A stretch of 61,436 nucleotides of DNA from assembly GCA_910578455.1 (NCBI GenBank), contig CAJTQA010000014.1, positions 1 through 61,436 on the forward strand, in the 5' to 3' direction. This document shows positions 36,542 through 44,143 of the stretch, in pieces. The translations under genes and the position numbers were made by a program. Position 1 is the stretch's first letter. Every line of letters begins with the position of its first letter. The stretch is from an uncultured Dorea sp. GTDB lineage: Bacteria > Bacillota > Clostridia > Lachnospirales > Lachnospiraceae. The notes beneath the pieces are model-generated. The model worked only from the letters and a program-made list of their open reading frames with translations, was not told the origin of the DNA and made no database searches.

Positions 36542-37627
36542 ATGGAAAAAAGATTCATAGCAGCATTATTATGTGCAGTAATGGCCATAGCGCTATTGAC
36601 AGGGTGCAAGGGAGCATCGGAAGGCAATACGGCAGATGGAAGTGAGAAGAAAGATGTGAAAGAAGAGAGCTTTAAGGTTGGGTATGCCACAAAAACATTG
36701 TCCGGAGGGTATTTTGTTAAATTAAATGAAGGGCTTGAGGCGGGCTGCAAGGAACTTGGATGGGAATTTGTATCTATGAATGCAGACAGAAATGCAGATA
36801 CGGAGAGGGCCAATCTTGAAGCGATGGTATCCCAAGGGTGCGACCTGATATTTTTGAACTGCGTGGATCCTGACTCGGCTGTAGCAAATGTCAGATATTG
36901 CGTTGACAATAAAGTGCCAGTCATTGCTGTCGACGGGGGATGTGCAGATGACGCGGATCTGATTACAACAGTTTATTCAGATAACAAGCAGAATGGCCGT
37001 ATGGTAGGGCTTGCCTATGCGGAATATATGAAGGACAGAGATATCAGGGCTCTTATGATCAGCGGTTCAAAGGGCGATGTGGCCGGATATGAAAGAAGAA
37101 TGGGCCTCTTTTGCGGAATTATAGAAGGAAAATCCGGGGTTAGCGAAGAAGATGCATGGAAAGCTGCAGACGTGATTGAACAGGCGCTGATTGATACGGG
37201 AAAAGCAGAGAATGAGGACGCAAAATTTTACATTCTGGGGCAAGGATGGTCAGGATGGTCAGAAGACGGGGGGCTTCAGGCAGCAGAAGATCTGATTACC
37301 GCCAATCAGGACATTACAACAATTCTTGGGGAGAACGACGACATGGTTATCGGAGCCGGCGTCGGCGTTGCGAACGCGAAACTTGAAAATGTAGAACTGG
37401 TGGCGGCTGCCGACGGCTCACAGAAAGCGTATGATCTTATCAAAGAGGGGAAATATTTTGCTACAGGTGAAAACAGCCCGGTTCTAGTAGGGGAACTTGC
37501 CATTGATATTGCAAAACAGGTTCTTGTTGAGGGAAAGACAAAGGACGATTTTGAAAGTGTTACGATGACATCCGCGCTCGCTGTAACAAAAGGCAATGTC
37601 GATGAGAGATATGACTACGGATTTTAA
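36542..37627 (+). CDS. Sugar ABC transporter substrate-binding lipoprotein (RbsB type)
   Basis: This 361-aa Peripla_BP_4 protein has a lipoprotein signal (MEKRFIAALLCAVMAIALLTGC; Cys at 22). The mature part begins FKVGYATKTLSGGYFVKLNEG. It closes the operon whose ATPase and permease are at 30952-33403, an unusual order since the binding protein usually comes first. AAAGGAGG precedes the start. Its own terminator and a small tandem repeat follow. Confidence 0.92.
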   Translation: MEKRFIAALLCAVMAIALLTGCKGASEGNTADGSEKKDVKEESFKVGYATKTLSGGYFVKLNEGLEAGCKELGWEFVSMNADRNADTERANLEAMVSQGCDLIFLNCVDPDSAVANVRYCVDNKVPVIAVDGGCADDADLITTVYSDNKQNGRMVGLAYAEYMKDRDIRALMISGSKGDVAGYERRMGLFCGIIEGKSGVSEEDAWKAADVIEQALIDTGKAENEDAKFYILGQGWSGWSEDGGLQAAEDLITANQDITTILGENDDMVIGAGVGVANAKLENVELVAAADGSQKAYDLIKEGKYFATGENSPVLVGELAIDIAKQVLVEGKTKDDFESVTMTSALAVTKGNVDERYDYGF

Positions 37628-37668
37628 CCGGCCATATCGGAAGAGATATGAAAAAGTGTTCAGATTAA

Positions 37669-37704
37669 GCAAATGATTAGGCAAATGATTAGGTAAATAA
37701 TTGA
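37669..37704 (+). repeat. Three tandem 12-bp units
   Basis: GCAAATGATTAG occurs twice head to tail, followed by a diverged third copy (GTAAATAATTGA). The array sits between the binding-protein stop and its terminator. No function is evident. Confidence 0.8.
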
Positions 37705-37721
37705 GAGAAATATATCCGGCG

Positions 37722-37765
37722 GCGCCGCAAATTCATCTGTTTTGATGTGTTTGCGGCGCTTTTTT
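37722..37765 (+). terminator. Strong rho-independent terminator
   Basis: A 10-bp GC-rich stem (GCGCCGCAAA with TTTGCGGCGC), with an inner CATC/GATG pairing, is followed by six T. It separates the dehydrogenase operon from the glycyl-radical module. Confidence 0.92.
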
Positions 37766-37828
37766 CGCAGTTTACTTATATAGGCATGAAAAATGCCGTA
37801 TCTATAAAAAATGAAACATAATTTATGG

Positions 37829-37908
37829 TTGACATAAATTGGTTATGTGGTACAATACCAATAAGAATATATTTTTTAGACTGAATGGTTATGCTGGTTA
37901 ATACCAAT
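37829..37908 (+). promoter_or_regulatory. Promoter of the glycyl-radical operon with two GntR-type operators
   Basis: TTGACA (37829-37834) and TACAAT (37851-37856) have a 16-base spacer. TGGTACAATACCA (37848-37860) covers the -10, and TGGTTAATACCA (37895-37906) lies 47 bases downstream. Each belongs to a longer repeat beginning TGGTTATG. TGGT-N-ACCA dyads are typical of GntR/HutC repressors, and such a gene is in this operon (41263). Confidence 0.75.
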
Positions 37909-37934
37909 TTACAGCGGAGAGGGAGGTGAGCATT

Positions 37935-38810
37935 ATGAATCTGAAGATTTTCCAAAAAGGCTTTCATTACGCTCAGGATGGCCAGGGGAACCGTCTTGTA
38001 TACCATCTGCAGGGCTGCAATATGAACTGTAAGTGGTGCGCCAACCCGGAGGGGATGAAGATGGAGGGGGTCATCTGTACGGATAAGGAATGGCTTACGG
38101 ATGGGCTGTGCCCCGAAGGAGCCGTGAAGGACGGAACGCTGGACCGAAAGGTATGCGATGGATGTACGTCCAGAGAATGTCTTTCCGCAAAGCACAGGAG
38201 CAAGGGGATACGCCTTTCTTGTGAAGAAATGTCAGTGGAAGAAGTGTATGAGGAGATTGTGAGGAGCAGCCCGATGTTCTATGACGGAGGGGGCGTGACA
38301 TTCACCGGCGGGGAGGCGACGATGCAGTTTGAGCCGCTTAGGGAGCTTTTTATCCGGCTTAAGGGGGCGGGGCTGCATACCGCCATAGAGACGAACGGGA
38401 GCCATCCGAGACTGCCGGAACTTTTCCCATACATCGACCAGCTTATTATGGACTGCAAGCACTGGGATAGAGAAAAGCATAAAGAATATACAGGAGTTTC
38501 CATAGAGACGGTGCTTAAAAATCTTAAGGCGGCGGTAAAAGAGCATGGACAGCTGGATGTGCGGGTGCCGCTGGTGGGCGGGGTAAATGACAGCGAGGAA
38601 GACATGGAGAGGTTTGTTGGCCTTTTTGAGACATTGCGGGGCGATAAGGTGACATTTGAAATCCTTAAGTACCATGAGTTTGGGAAAAATAAATGGGAGC
38701 AGTGCGGATGGGTTTACGGGATGGACGAAAGAGCCCATGTGACGGCAGAACAGGTCAGGCATTTCAGAGAGCTGATAAAAAGCCGGGGATTAAATGTGAA
38801 AATAAGTTAA
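37935..38810 (+). CDS. Glycyl-radical enzyme activating protein (radical SAM)
   Basis: This 291-aa radical-SAM activase installs the glycyl radical on the enzyme encoded next. The SAM-cluster cysteines are Cys28, Cys32 and Cys35 (GCNMNCKWC). A cysteine-bearing insert follows (Cys48, 59, 74, 77, 82), poorer than the usual two-ferredoxin-cluster insert. Then come GGEATMQ and the barrel. I start at ATG 37935, six bases after GGGAGGTG; GTG 37926 is inside that site. It is the first gene of the operon, upstream of its partner enzyme. Confidence 0.92.
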   Translation: MNLKIFQKGFHYAQDGQGNRLVYHLQGCNMNCKWCANPEGMKMEGVICTDKEWLTDGLCPEGAVKDGTLDRKVCDGCTSRECLSAKHRSKGIRLSCEEMSVEEVYEEIVRSSPMFYDGGGVTFTGGEATMQFEPLRELFIRLKGAGLHTAIETNGSHPRLPELFPYIDQLIMDCKHWDREKHKEYTGVSIETVLKNLKAAVKEHGQLDVRVPLVGGVNDSEEDMERFVGLFETLRGDKVTFEILKYHEFGKNKWEQCGWVYGMDERAHVTAEQVRHFRELIKSRGLNVKIS

Positions 38811-38868
38811 AAGGCAAGAGAAGCTGATAGATAGAAAAAGCCTGAAAGTAAAGAAAGGAGAGGAAACC

Positions 38869-41253
38869 ATGGGAATGAAAGCCATTTTAAACGCGCGGGA
38901 AATCACGGAGCTTGCGAAAAAGCGTTTTCAGGAGGAAAGGGAGCTTGACCATCTGGAGGGGTGGTTTCTGGCAAAAGAGATTCAGAGGGAATGTGACGAA
39001 AAATTTAAGGACGAAGCGGACTGCATCCGTATCGCGAAGACACAGGTTGAGGTCATGAAGGAGATTCCTTTAAGTATCGGGGATTACCATGTATTTGCCG
39101 GAACCCAGGATGATTCCTTTGCACGTTCCTACGCGCTGATTAATCCTGCGTTTACCGTAGATTCTTTCAGCGGCTACTGCGACCCGGTGGCAGTGTTCAG
39201 AGACATTGAGCCGATTGGGGATATCACACAGGAAAGAATTGATGCGCTTAGAGAATACAATAACCGGACGCCCTATGCGGATGCCCTCAGAAAAGCGTAT
39301 GACATTGCGGGAGACAGCACAAGCGAGGCGATCTTTTTTATTGAGCAGGTAACCGGGCATCTGATTCCGGATGTGAGGAAACTTTTAGCCTGCGGAACAA
39401 AGGGGATCAGAGAGGAGATAGACAGGAATCAGGCGAAATGCTCCGATGGCAGAAGGGATTATTTTGAGGCCATGAAGATATCCCTCGGCGCGCTGGAGGT
39501 ATTGGCGGACAGATATGCAGAGCTGGCGGAGGAAAAAGAGCAGGCATCGGACGGGAAAGACAGGGAGCGCTACCGGCTTATGAAAGATACGCTTAGGAAA
39601 GTTCCGGGAGAGGGCGCTGAGAATCTTTTTGAGGCGCTCCAGGCGTTCATACTCATCTGGCAGACTATGTGCCTGGAGCAGACGCCCAACCCCTTTGCTT
39701 TTTCGGTGGGGAATGCAGACCGCATCTTTGAGCCTTACCGGGCAAAGACGGATATGGACAGAGAGGAGGCGGCAGCGCTTTTCAAGCATCTTCTCGTATT
39801 TTTCAATGTGGCGGACAGAAGCTGGGCGATTTCCCAGAACTTGATCGTCGGGGGGAAATCCAACGACGGGGAAGACCTTACGAACTTAAGCTCCTATGCG
39901 CTTTTGGACGCGTATTATGACATGAATCTCCCTCAGCCGATCCTGTCGGTGAAATTACATAAAAACACGCCGAAAGAGCTGTACGAGAGCCTTGGAAGGT
40001 TCTTCTTTACGCCGGGCTGCCTTACTCCGTCTCTGTTTAACGACGACAGCCTGTTCCCGGTTTTAGAGGCACATGGAACAGAGCCCGGGGATTTGCAGGA
40101 TTATTCGGTGGCGGGCTGCCAGGAACCGCTCATTATGGGAAAGGACAACGGGAATACCACAAATAGCTGGCTCAACCTGGGCAAGATTCTGGAGCTGTGC
40201 ATTAACGGCGGAGTCTCAACGATTACAGGGAAGAAACTGGGCAGGACGGACGAAGAGAACGGATGCGAAAGCAAGCTGGAAGTCCTTCGGAATATCCGGG
40301 AAATCTTCTATAAAAATGTAGAGGAGTACACAGATAAGATGGCTGCGGCGGCAAATGCCGCGTCGGAGGCCGTCGGCATCCTTAAAGTTCCTTTCCTGTC
40401 GGTGATGATGGGCGGCGCGGAATCAGGAATCGATACGAGAGATACAAAGCGCCAGGGAACAAAATATAATGGGAGCGGCTGCCTGATCCACGGGCTTTCC
40501 GTAGTTGCGGATTCCTTTGTTGCCATTGACACCCTTTTAAGGGAGAGGCCGGAAGATGCGGACCGCTTGGTGGACGCGCTGCGGACCAATTTTGAACATG
40601 ACCCAAAGATGCGCCAGTACCTTCTTGGATGCAAAAAGTTCGGAAACAACATTGAAACTGCAGACCTGGAGGCAAGAGAGATTGCGGACAGGGTGAGTGA
40701 TATCGTATCGTCTAAGAAGAATTATCTGGGCAATCCGTTCCGGAGTGACTTTGCCACCCCGTCCACCCATCTTCTGTACGGCTACTGGGTCGGCGCGACG
40801 CCGGACGGAAGGAAGTCCAGGGATATGCTTGGGTACGGCGTGGATCCGCTGTATGGGGAGGCTCATTCAGGGCTGGGATTTAGGGTGCTTTCCGGAATGC
40901 ACCTTCCTTATGAGAAGATGAACGGCGGCTATGCGTCTCATTTCGGCATCAATCCGGGGTATTTTAAGGCAGATACTTTTGAGGGGAAAGGCGTGGAGTT
41001 CCGGGATAAGGTTATCAACCCGCTGTTCTTTAATCCGTCAAATGACAGGATACAGCCGTTTTACCTGTATGTGAATGTGACGACGCCGGATATGCTGAGG
41101 AAAGTGCTTGCAAACCCGAAAAAATATGCGCCGGGCGGGGTGTACATCATGCGGATTCATGGAACGTTTGTCAATTTCCTGGACCTGTCTCCGGCGATAC
41201 AGGAGGATATCATCACGCGGCTCGATATGGAATCTACCAGCATTGCGTGTTAG
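38869..41253 (+). CDS. Glycyl radical enzyme of unknown substrate (PFL-like, dehydratase/lyase type)
   Basis: This intact 794-aa glycyl radical enzyme has the thiyl cysteine Cys417 in AGCQEP, with Glu419 two residues on, the arrangement of C-O/C-N lyases and dehydratases. Pyruvate formate-lyase uses adjacent cysteines instead. Conserved GATPDGRK lies at 642-649. The glycyl loop is RIHGTF with Gly765, 29 residues from the end. Most relatives have RVSGY or RVAGF. Neighbours are its activase, a GntR regulator and an XylB-like kinase, so the substrate is probably a sugar, polyol or their phosphate. E. coli relatives YbiW and PflD act on anhydro-sugar phosphates, as I recall. Reaction unknown. Confidence 0.9.
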   Translation: MGMKAILNAREITELAKKRFQEERELDHLEGWFLAKEIQRECDEKFKDEADCIRIAKTQVEVMKEIPLSIGDYHVFAGTQDDSFARSYALINPAFTVDSFSGYCDPVAVFRDIEPIGDITQERIDALREYNNRTPYADALRKAYDIAGDSTSEAIFFIEQVTGHLIPDVRKLLACGTKGIREEIDRNQAKCSDGRRDYFEAMKISLGALEVLADRYAELAEEKEQASDGKDRERYRLMKDTLRKVPGEGAENLFEALQAFILIWQTMCLEQTPNPFAFSVGNADRIFEPYRAKTDMDREEAAALFKHLLVFFNVADRSWAISQNLIVGGKSNDGEDLTNLSSYALLDAYYDMNLPQPILSVKLHKNTPKELYESLGRFFFTPGCLTPSLFNDDSLFPVLEAHGTEPGDLQDYSVAGCQEPLIMGKDNGNTTNSWLNLGKILELCINGGVSTITGKKLGRTDEENGCESKLEVLRNIREIFYKNVEEYTDKMAAAANAASEAVGILKVPFLSVMMGGAESGIDTRDTKRQGTKYNGSGCLIHGLSVVADSFVAIDTLLRERPEDADRLVDALRTNFEHDPKMRQYLLGCKKFGNNIETADLEAREIADRVSDIVSSKKNYLGNPFRSDFATPSTHLLYGYWVGATPDGRKSRDMLGYGVDPLYGEAHSGLGFRVLSGMHLPYEKMNGGYASHFGINPGYFKADTFEGKGVEFRDKVINPLFFNPSNDRIQPFYLYVNVTTPDMLRKVLANPKKYAPGGVYIMRIHGTFVNFLDLSPAIQEDIITRLDMESTSIAC

Positions 41254-41262
41254 GAGGAGTTT

Positions 41263-42312
41263 ATGGATATGGGAACATCGGAGCTTAGGTATCTGGAATT
41301 GAAGAATAAGATTTGCTATCAGATTTATAATGGGGTGTATGAGGACGGGGAGAGGATTCCTTCGGAGAGACAGTTGGCGGCGGATTATGACGTGAGCCGG
41401 ATTACGGTGCGGAAGGCGCTGGAGATTCTGGAGGAAGAGGATCTGATCAGGCGGGAGGTTGGCAGCGGTACGCATGTGACATACCGGAACTGGGGGAATG
41501 ATACGGCGCTTGATGTGGCCGCGCTTGTGGCGCCCTCGAAAAACCCTTTCTTTGCAGAGTTTATTACGAAGTTCCAAAAGACAGCGTGGGAGCATGATAC
41601 GCTTTTGCTGTATGTGGAGGTTCCGGAAAAAACGGGGCTGGAGGACTGCCTGTATCAGCTTTACAGCAAAAATATCAGAAATGCGGTGGTCTGGCCGGAT
41701 GATAAGCAGGTGGATGCGAAAAAGCTTTTAAGGCTCCGAAGTATCGGGATGAATCTTGTATTTTTTGATACGGACGATGCGTTTCCCTATGCGGACTGCG
41801 TGTACTTGGACAATGAAGACGCGGTGAGGACGCTTGTGGGGAGGCAGCCGAAGAAGTACGGCAGGCATCTTTTTATCGGGTGGGATAATCTTGCCATCAG
41901 CAATGTGAAAAAGAGAGAGGAGGCGTTCCAAAAGTTCTGCCCGGAGGGCGAAGTGATCCGGGTTCCTTGGAGACGTGACCGAAATGTGGGAGAAACCGAT
42001 ATAAAGAGGATAGAGGAAAAGATCCGGAGCATGGGGGAAGGGCTTATCGTGTGCAATAACGGGGAGCTGGGCCAGCGGACGGCAGAGCTCCTCCGGGAAA
42101 CGGGCATGTCAAAGACGGCGGCTCTGGCGGTTGTGGATGATTTTGAAGGAGCGGAGGGCTATCCTGTCTCGGTATACAGGCAGGACTTGGCAAAAGACGC
42201 AGAGTGCATTTACAGGCAGTTAGAGGAACAGGCGGCAAAGGGCAGAAGCTGGAAAGCAAAAAGGAAAGCGATTAAAGGAATCTATGCTGATTACGGGGAA
42301 GGAGAAGAATGA
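41263..42312 (+). CDS. GntR-family transcriptional regulator
   Basis: This 349-aa protein has an N-terminal GntR winged helix (GERIPSERQLAADYDVSRITVRKALEILEEEDLI) and a C-terminal LacI/periplasmic-binding-like sensor domain, the AraR arrangement. It starts nine bases after the glycyl radical enzyme stop, with TAGGAGGA as its site. Its likely targets are the two TGGT-N-ACCA sites in the promoter of its own operon. The ligand should be a sugar. Confidence 0.88.
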   Translation: MDMGTSELRYLELKNKICYQIYNGVYEDGERIPSERQLAADYDVSRITVRKALEILEEEDLIRREVGSGTHVTYRNWGNDTALDVAALVAPSKNPFFAEFITKFQKTAWEHDTLLLYVEVPEKTGLEDCLYQLYSKNIRNAVVWPDDKQVDAKKLLRLRSIGMNLVFFDTDDAFPYADCVYLDNEDAVRTLVGRQPKKYGRHLFIGWDNLAISNVKKREEAFQKFCPEGEVIRVPWRRDRNVGETDIKRIEEKIRSMGEGLIVCNNGELGQRTAELLRETGMSKTAALAVVDDFEGAEGYPVSVYRQDLAKDAECIYRQLEEQAAKGRSWKAKRKAIKGIYADYGEGEE

Positions 42313-42313
42313 T

Positions 42314-43792
42314 ATGGAATGTTTTGTAGGTATTGACATTGGCACGTCCAGCGTGCGTGCGGTTGCAGTTGATATGGCAGGCAGGACGCTGGCGGCAGGA
42401 CAGTGCGAGTATGACATTATTAAGCCAAAGCTCAACCAGGCGGAGCAGAATATGGAGATGATGTGGGATGCGACGGTTCAGGCTGTCCGCCAGATGCTTG
42501 AAGGAAATGGAGGGCTTAAGGAGAGCATTAAAGGAATCGGGTATTCAGGCCAGATGCATGGGCTGGTAATGCTGGATAAGAGCGGGAAACCCATCCGCAA
42601 TGCGATTATATGGGCAGACCAGCGCACGGCAGAGGAGATCGCGCGTATCTATGAGACGGTTTCGAAAGAAGAATTCGGCGCGGTGTACTGCAACCGTCTG
42701 AGCACAGGCTTTGCGCTGACTTCTCTTATGTGGGTCAGGGAACATGAGCCGGAAAATTATGAGAAGATTGATAAGATCATGTGCCCGAAGGACTATATCA
42801 GATACCGGATGTGCGGGGAGCTTGGAACGGATGCCTCGGATGCAAGCTCTACGGGCATGTGGGATATGAAAAAACGGACGTGGGCTTATGATATACTTAA
42901 AAAACTTAACATACCGTTCTCATTTTTGCCGGAGAGCCGTGAGGCTTATGAAAGGGCGGGGGAAGTGACTGCGGAGTGTGCAGGGCTTACCGGGCTTAAG
43001 GAGGGCACTGCGATTGCTTACGGCGGAGGGGATTCCCTTATGATGGAGCTTGGAAACGGGATGATTAAGAATGGTTTCATGGCGTCTACGATCGGGACGG
43101 CCTGCCATCTTACATGTGCGCTTGACGCGCCTCTTTATGACCCCGGGCTCAGGACAAATACGTGGTGCCATGCAAGCGAACGCCTCTGGAGCATCATGGG
43201 GGCGCATTTAAGCGGCGGGGTGGCGCTTAAGTGGCTTAAGAACAACATCCTTGAGATGGGAACCTTTGACGAGATGAACGAGTATGCCGCAAAGGTGCCG
43301 GAGGGCAGCGAAGGGCTTTTGTTCCTTCCTTACCTGAACGGGGAGAGGACGCCTCACAATGACCCGGATGCAAAGGCAGTGTATCTTGGAATGACATTAA
43401 AGCACACAAAGGCGCATATGATCCGCAGTACCATGGAGGGGATTGTATACAGCATGAAGGAGTCGATGGCAATCTTAGAATCGCTGGGGATTCGGGCAGA
43501 CCGGGTGATCGCGTCAGGAGGAGGCGCGAAGAGCCCTCTGTTTCGCCAGATCCAGGCGGATATGTACAACTGTCCGGTGTATACCAACAGGGAAAAGGAG
43601 CAGGCGTCGCTTGGGGCCGCCATATCGGCCGCAGTGGGATGCGGGTATTTTGCGGACTATGAAGAGGCCTGCGCGGGCATGGTGAGGCTGAATGAGGAGG
43701 TTACGGAACCTGACCCGGAGCATGTTAAGATTTATGACGAGGAATTTTTGCGTTTCAGGGAGATATATAAAGCGAATAAGGGGATATTTTGA
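42314..43792 (+). CDS. FGGY-family carbohydrate kinase (xylulokinase-like)
   Basis: This 492-aa kinase has GIDIGTSSVRAVAVD at the N-terminus, GYSGQMHGLVML near residue 76 (xylulokinase-type), the catalytic Asp in YGGGDSLMMELG, and ASGGGAKSPLFRQIQADM in the second domain. The start is ATG 42314, one base after the GntR stop. The ORF also opens at 42284 inside that gene. It is the last gene of the glycyl-radical operon and should phosphorylate the substrate or the product of that enzyme. D-xylulose is possible, but no xylose isomerase is near. Confidence 0.86.
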   Translation: MECFVGIDIGTSSVRAVAVDMAGRTLAAGQCEYDIIKPKLNQAEQNMEMMWDATVQAVRQMLEGNGGLKESIKGIGYSGQMHGLVMLDKSGKPIRNAIIWADQRTAEEIARIYETVSKEEFGAVYCNRLSTGFALTSLMWVREHEPENYEKIDKIMCPKDYIRYRMCGELGTDASDASSTGMWDMKKRTWAYDILKKLNIPFSFLPESREAYERAGEVTAECAGLTGLKEGTAIAYGGGDSLMMELGNGMIKNGFMASTIGTACHLTCALDAPLYDPGLRTNTWCHASERLWSIMGAHLSGGVALKWLKNNILEMGTFDEMNEYAAKVPEGSEGLLFLPYLNGERTPHNDPDAKAVYLGMTLKHTKAHMIRSTMEGIVYSMKESMAILESLGIRADRVIASGGGAKSPLFRQIQADMYNCPVYTNREKEQASLGAAISAAVGCGYFADYEEACAGMVRLNEEVTEPDPEHVKIYDEEFLRFREIYKANKGIF

Positions 43793-43811
43793 TGAAATAT
43801 CCAGACATACA

Positions 43812-43840
43812 TTGACAACTTACCTCAAACGTGATAAAAA
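43812..43840 (+). promoter_or_regulatory. Promoter of the lysine riboswitch transcript
   Basis: TTGACA (43812-43817) and TAAAAA (43835-43840) are 17 bases apart. They lie about 25 bases upstream of the riboswitch aptamer. Confidence 0.7.
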
Positions 43841-43866
43841 TGTACTATATGGATAACAGAAGACAT

Positions 43867-44022
43867 GATAGAGGCGCGGATTTCATCAGTACTTGATGGG
43901 CGACAGTCGGGGAACTGCCCACAGGGAAAGGGGGAGCCGCCGAAGAGATTTTTCTTCCCAAGGGCAATCTCTGGGACGCAGGCAGAATATGCTGCGGACT
44001 GTCACATCAGTGGAGCGCTATC
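43867..44022 (+). ncRNA. Lysine riboswitch (L box)
   Basis: The region contains the L-box core in order: GATAGAGGCGCGG, AGTA, CGGGGAA, GGGAAAGGGGGAGCCGCCGAAG, CTGGGACG, GGACTGTCACAT and GTGGAGCGCTATC. The outer stem pairs GATAG (43867-43871) with CTATC (44018-44022). A terminator hairpin follows at 44068-44110, before the NhaC-type gene. Lysine binding should favour the terminator and shut off transporter synthesis. Confidence 0.93.
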
Positions 44023-44067
44023 GGTTCAGTATATATAAGATATTGTTAAAATGGATTTTTGTATGCT

Positions 44068-44110
44068 ATGCCATGAGCGCGCCCGGAAAGCGTTGTTCAT
44101 GGCATTTTTA
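44068..44110 (+). terminator. Riboswitch-controlled terminator
   Basis: A perfect 9-bp arm (ATGCCATGA, 44068-44076, with TCATGGCAT, 44097-44105), extended by an inner GCGC/GCGT pairing, is followed by TTTTTA. It lies between the lysine aptamer and the transporter start. Confidence 0.88.
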
Positions 44111-44143
44111 CATTTATTTACCTTTAGAAAGGAACATAAGACA

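Noticed and set aside
38869..41253. Annotation as pyruvate formate-lyase
   Set aside because: The active site is Cys-Gln-Glu-Pro rather than two adjacent cysteines, and the context is sugar metabolism.
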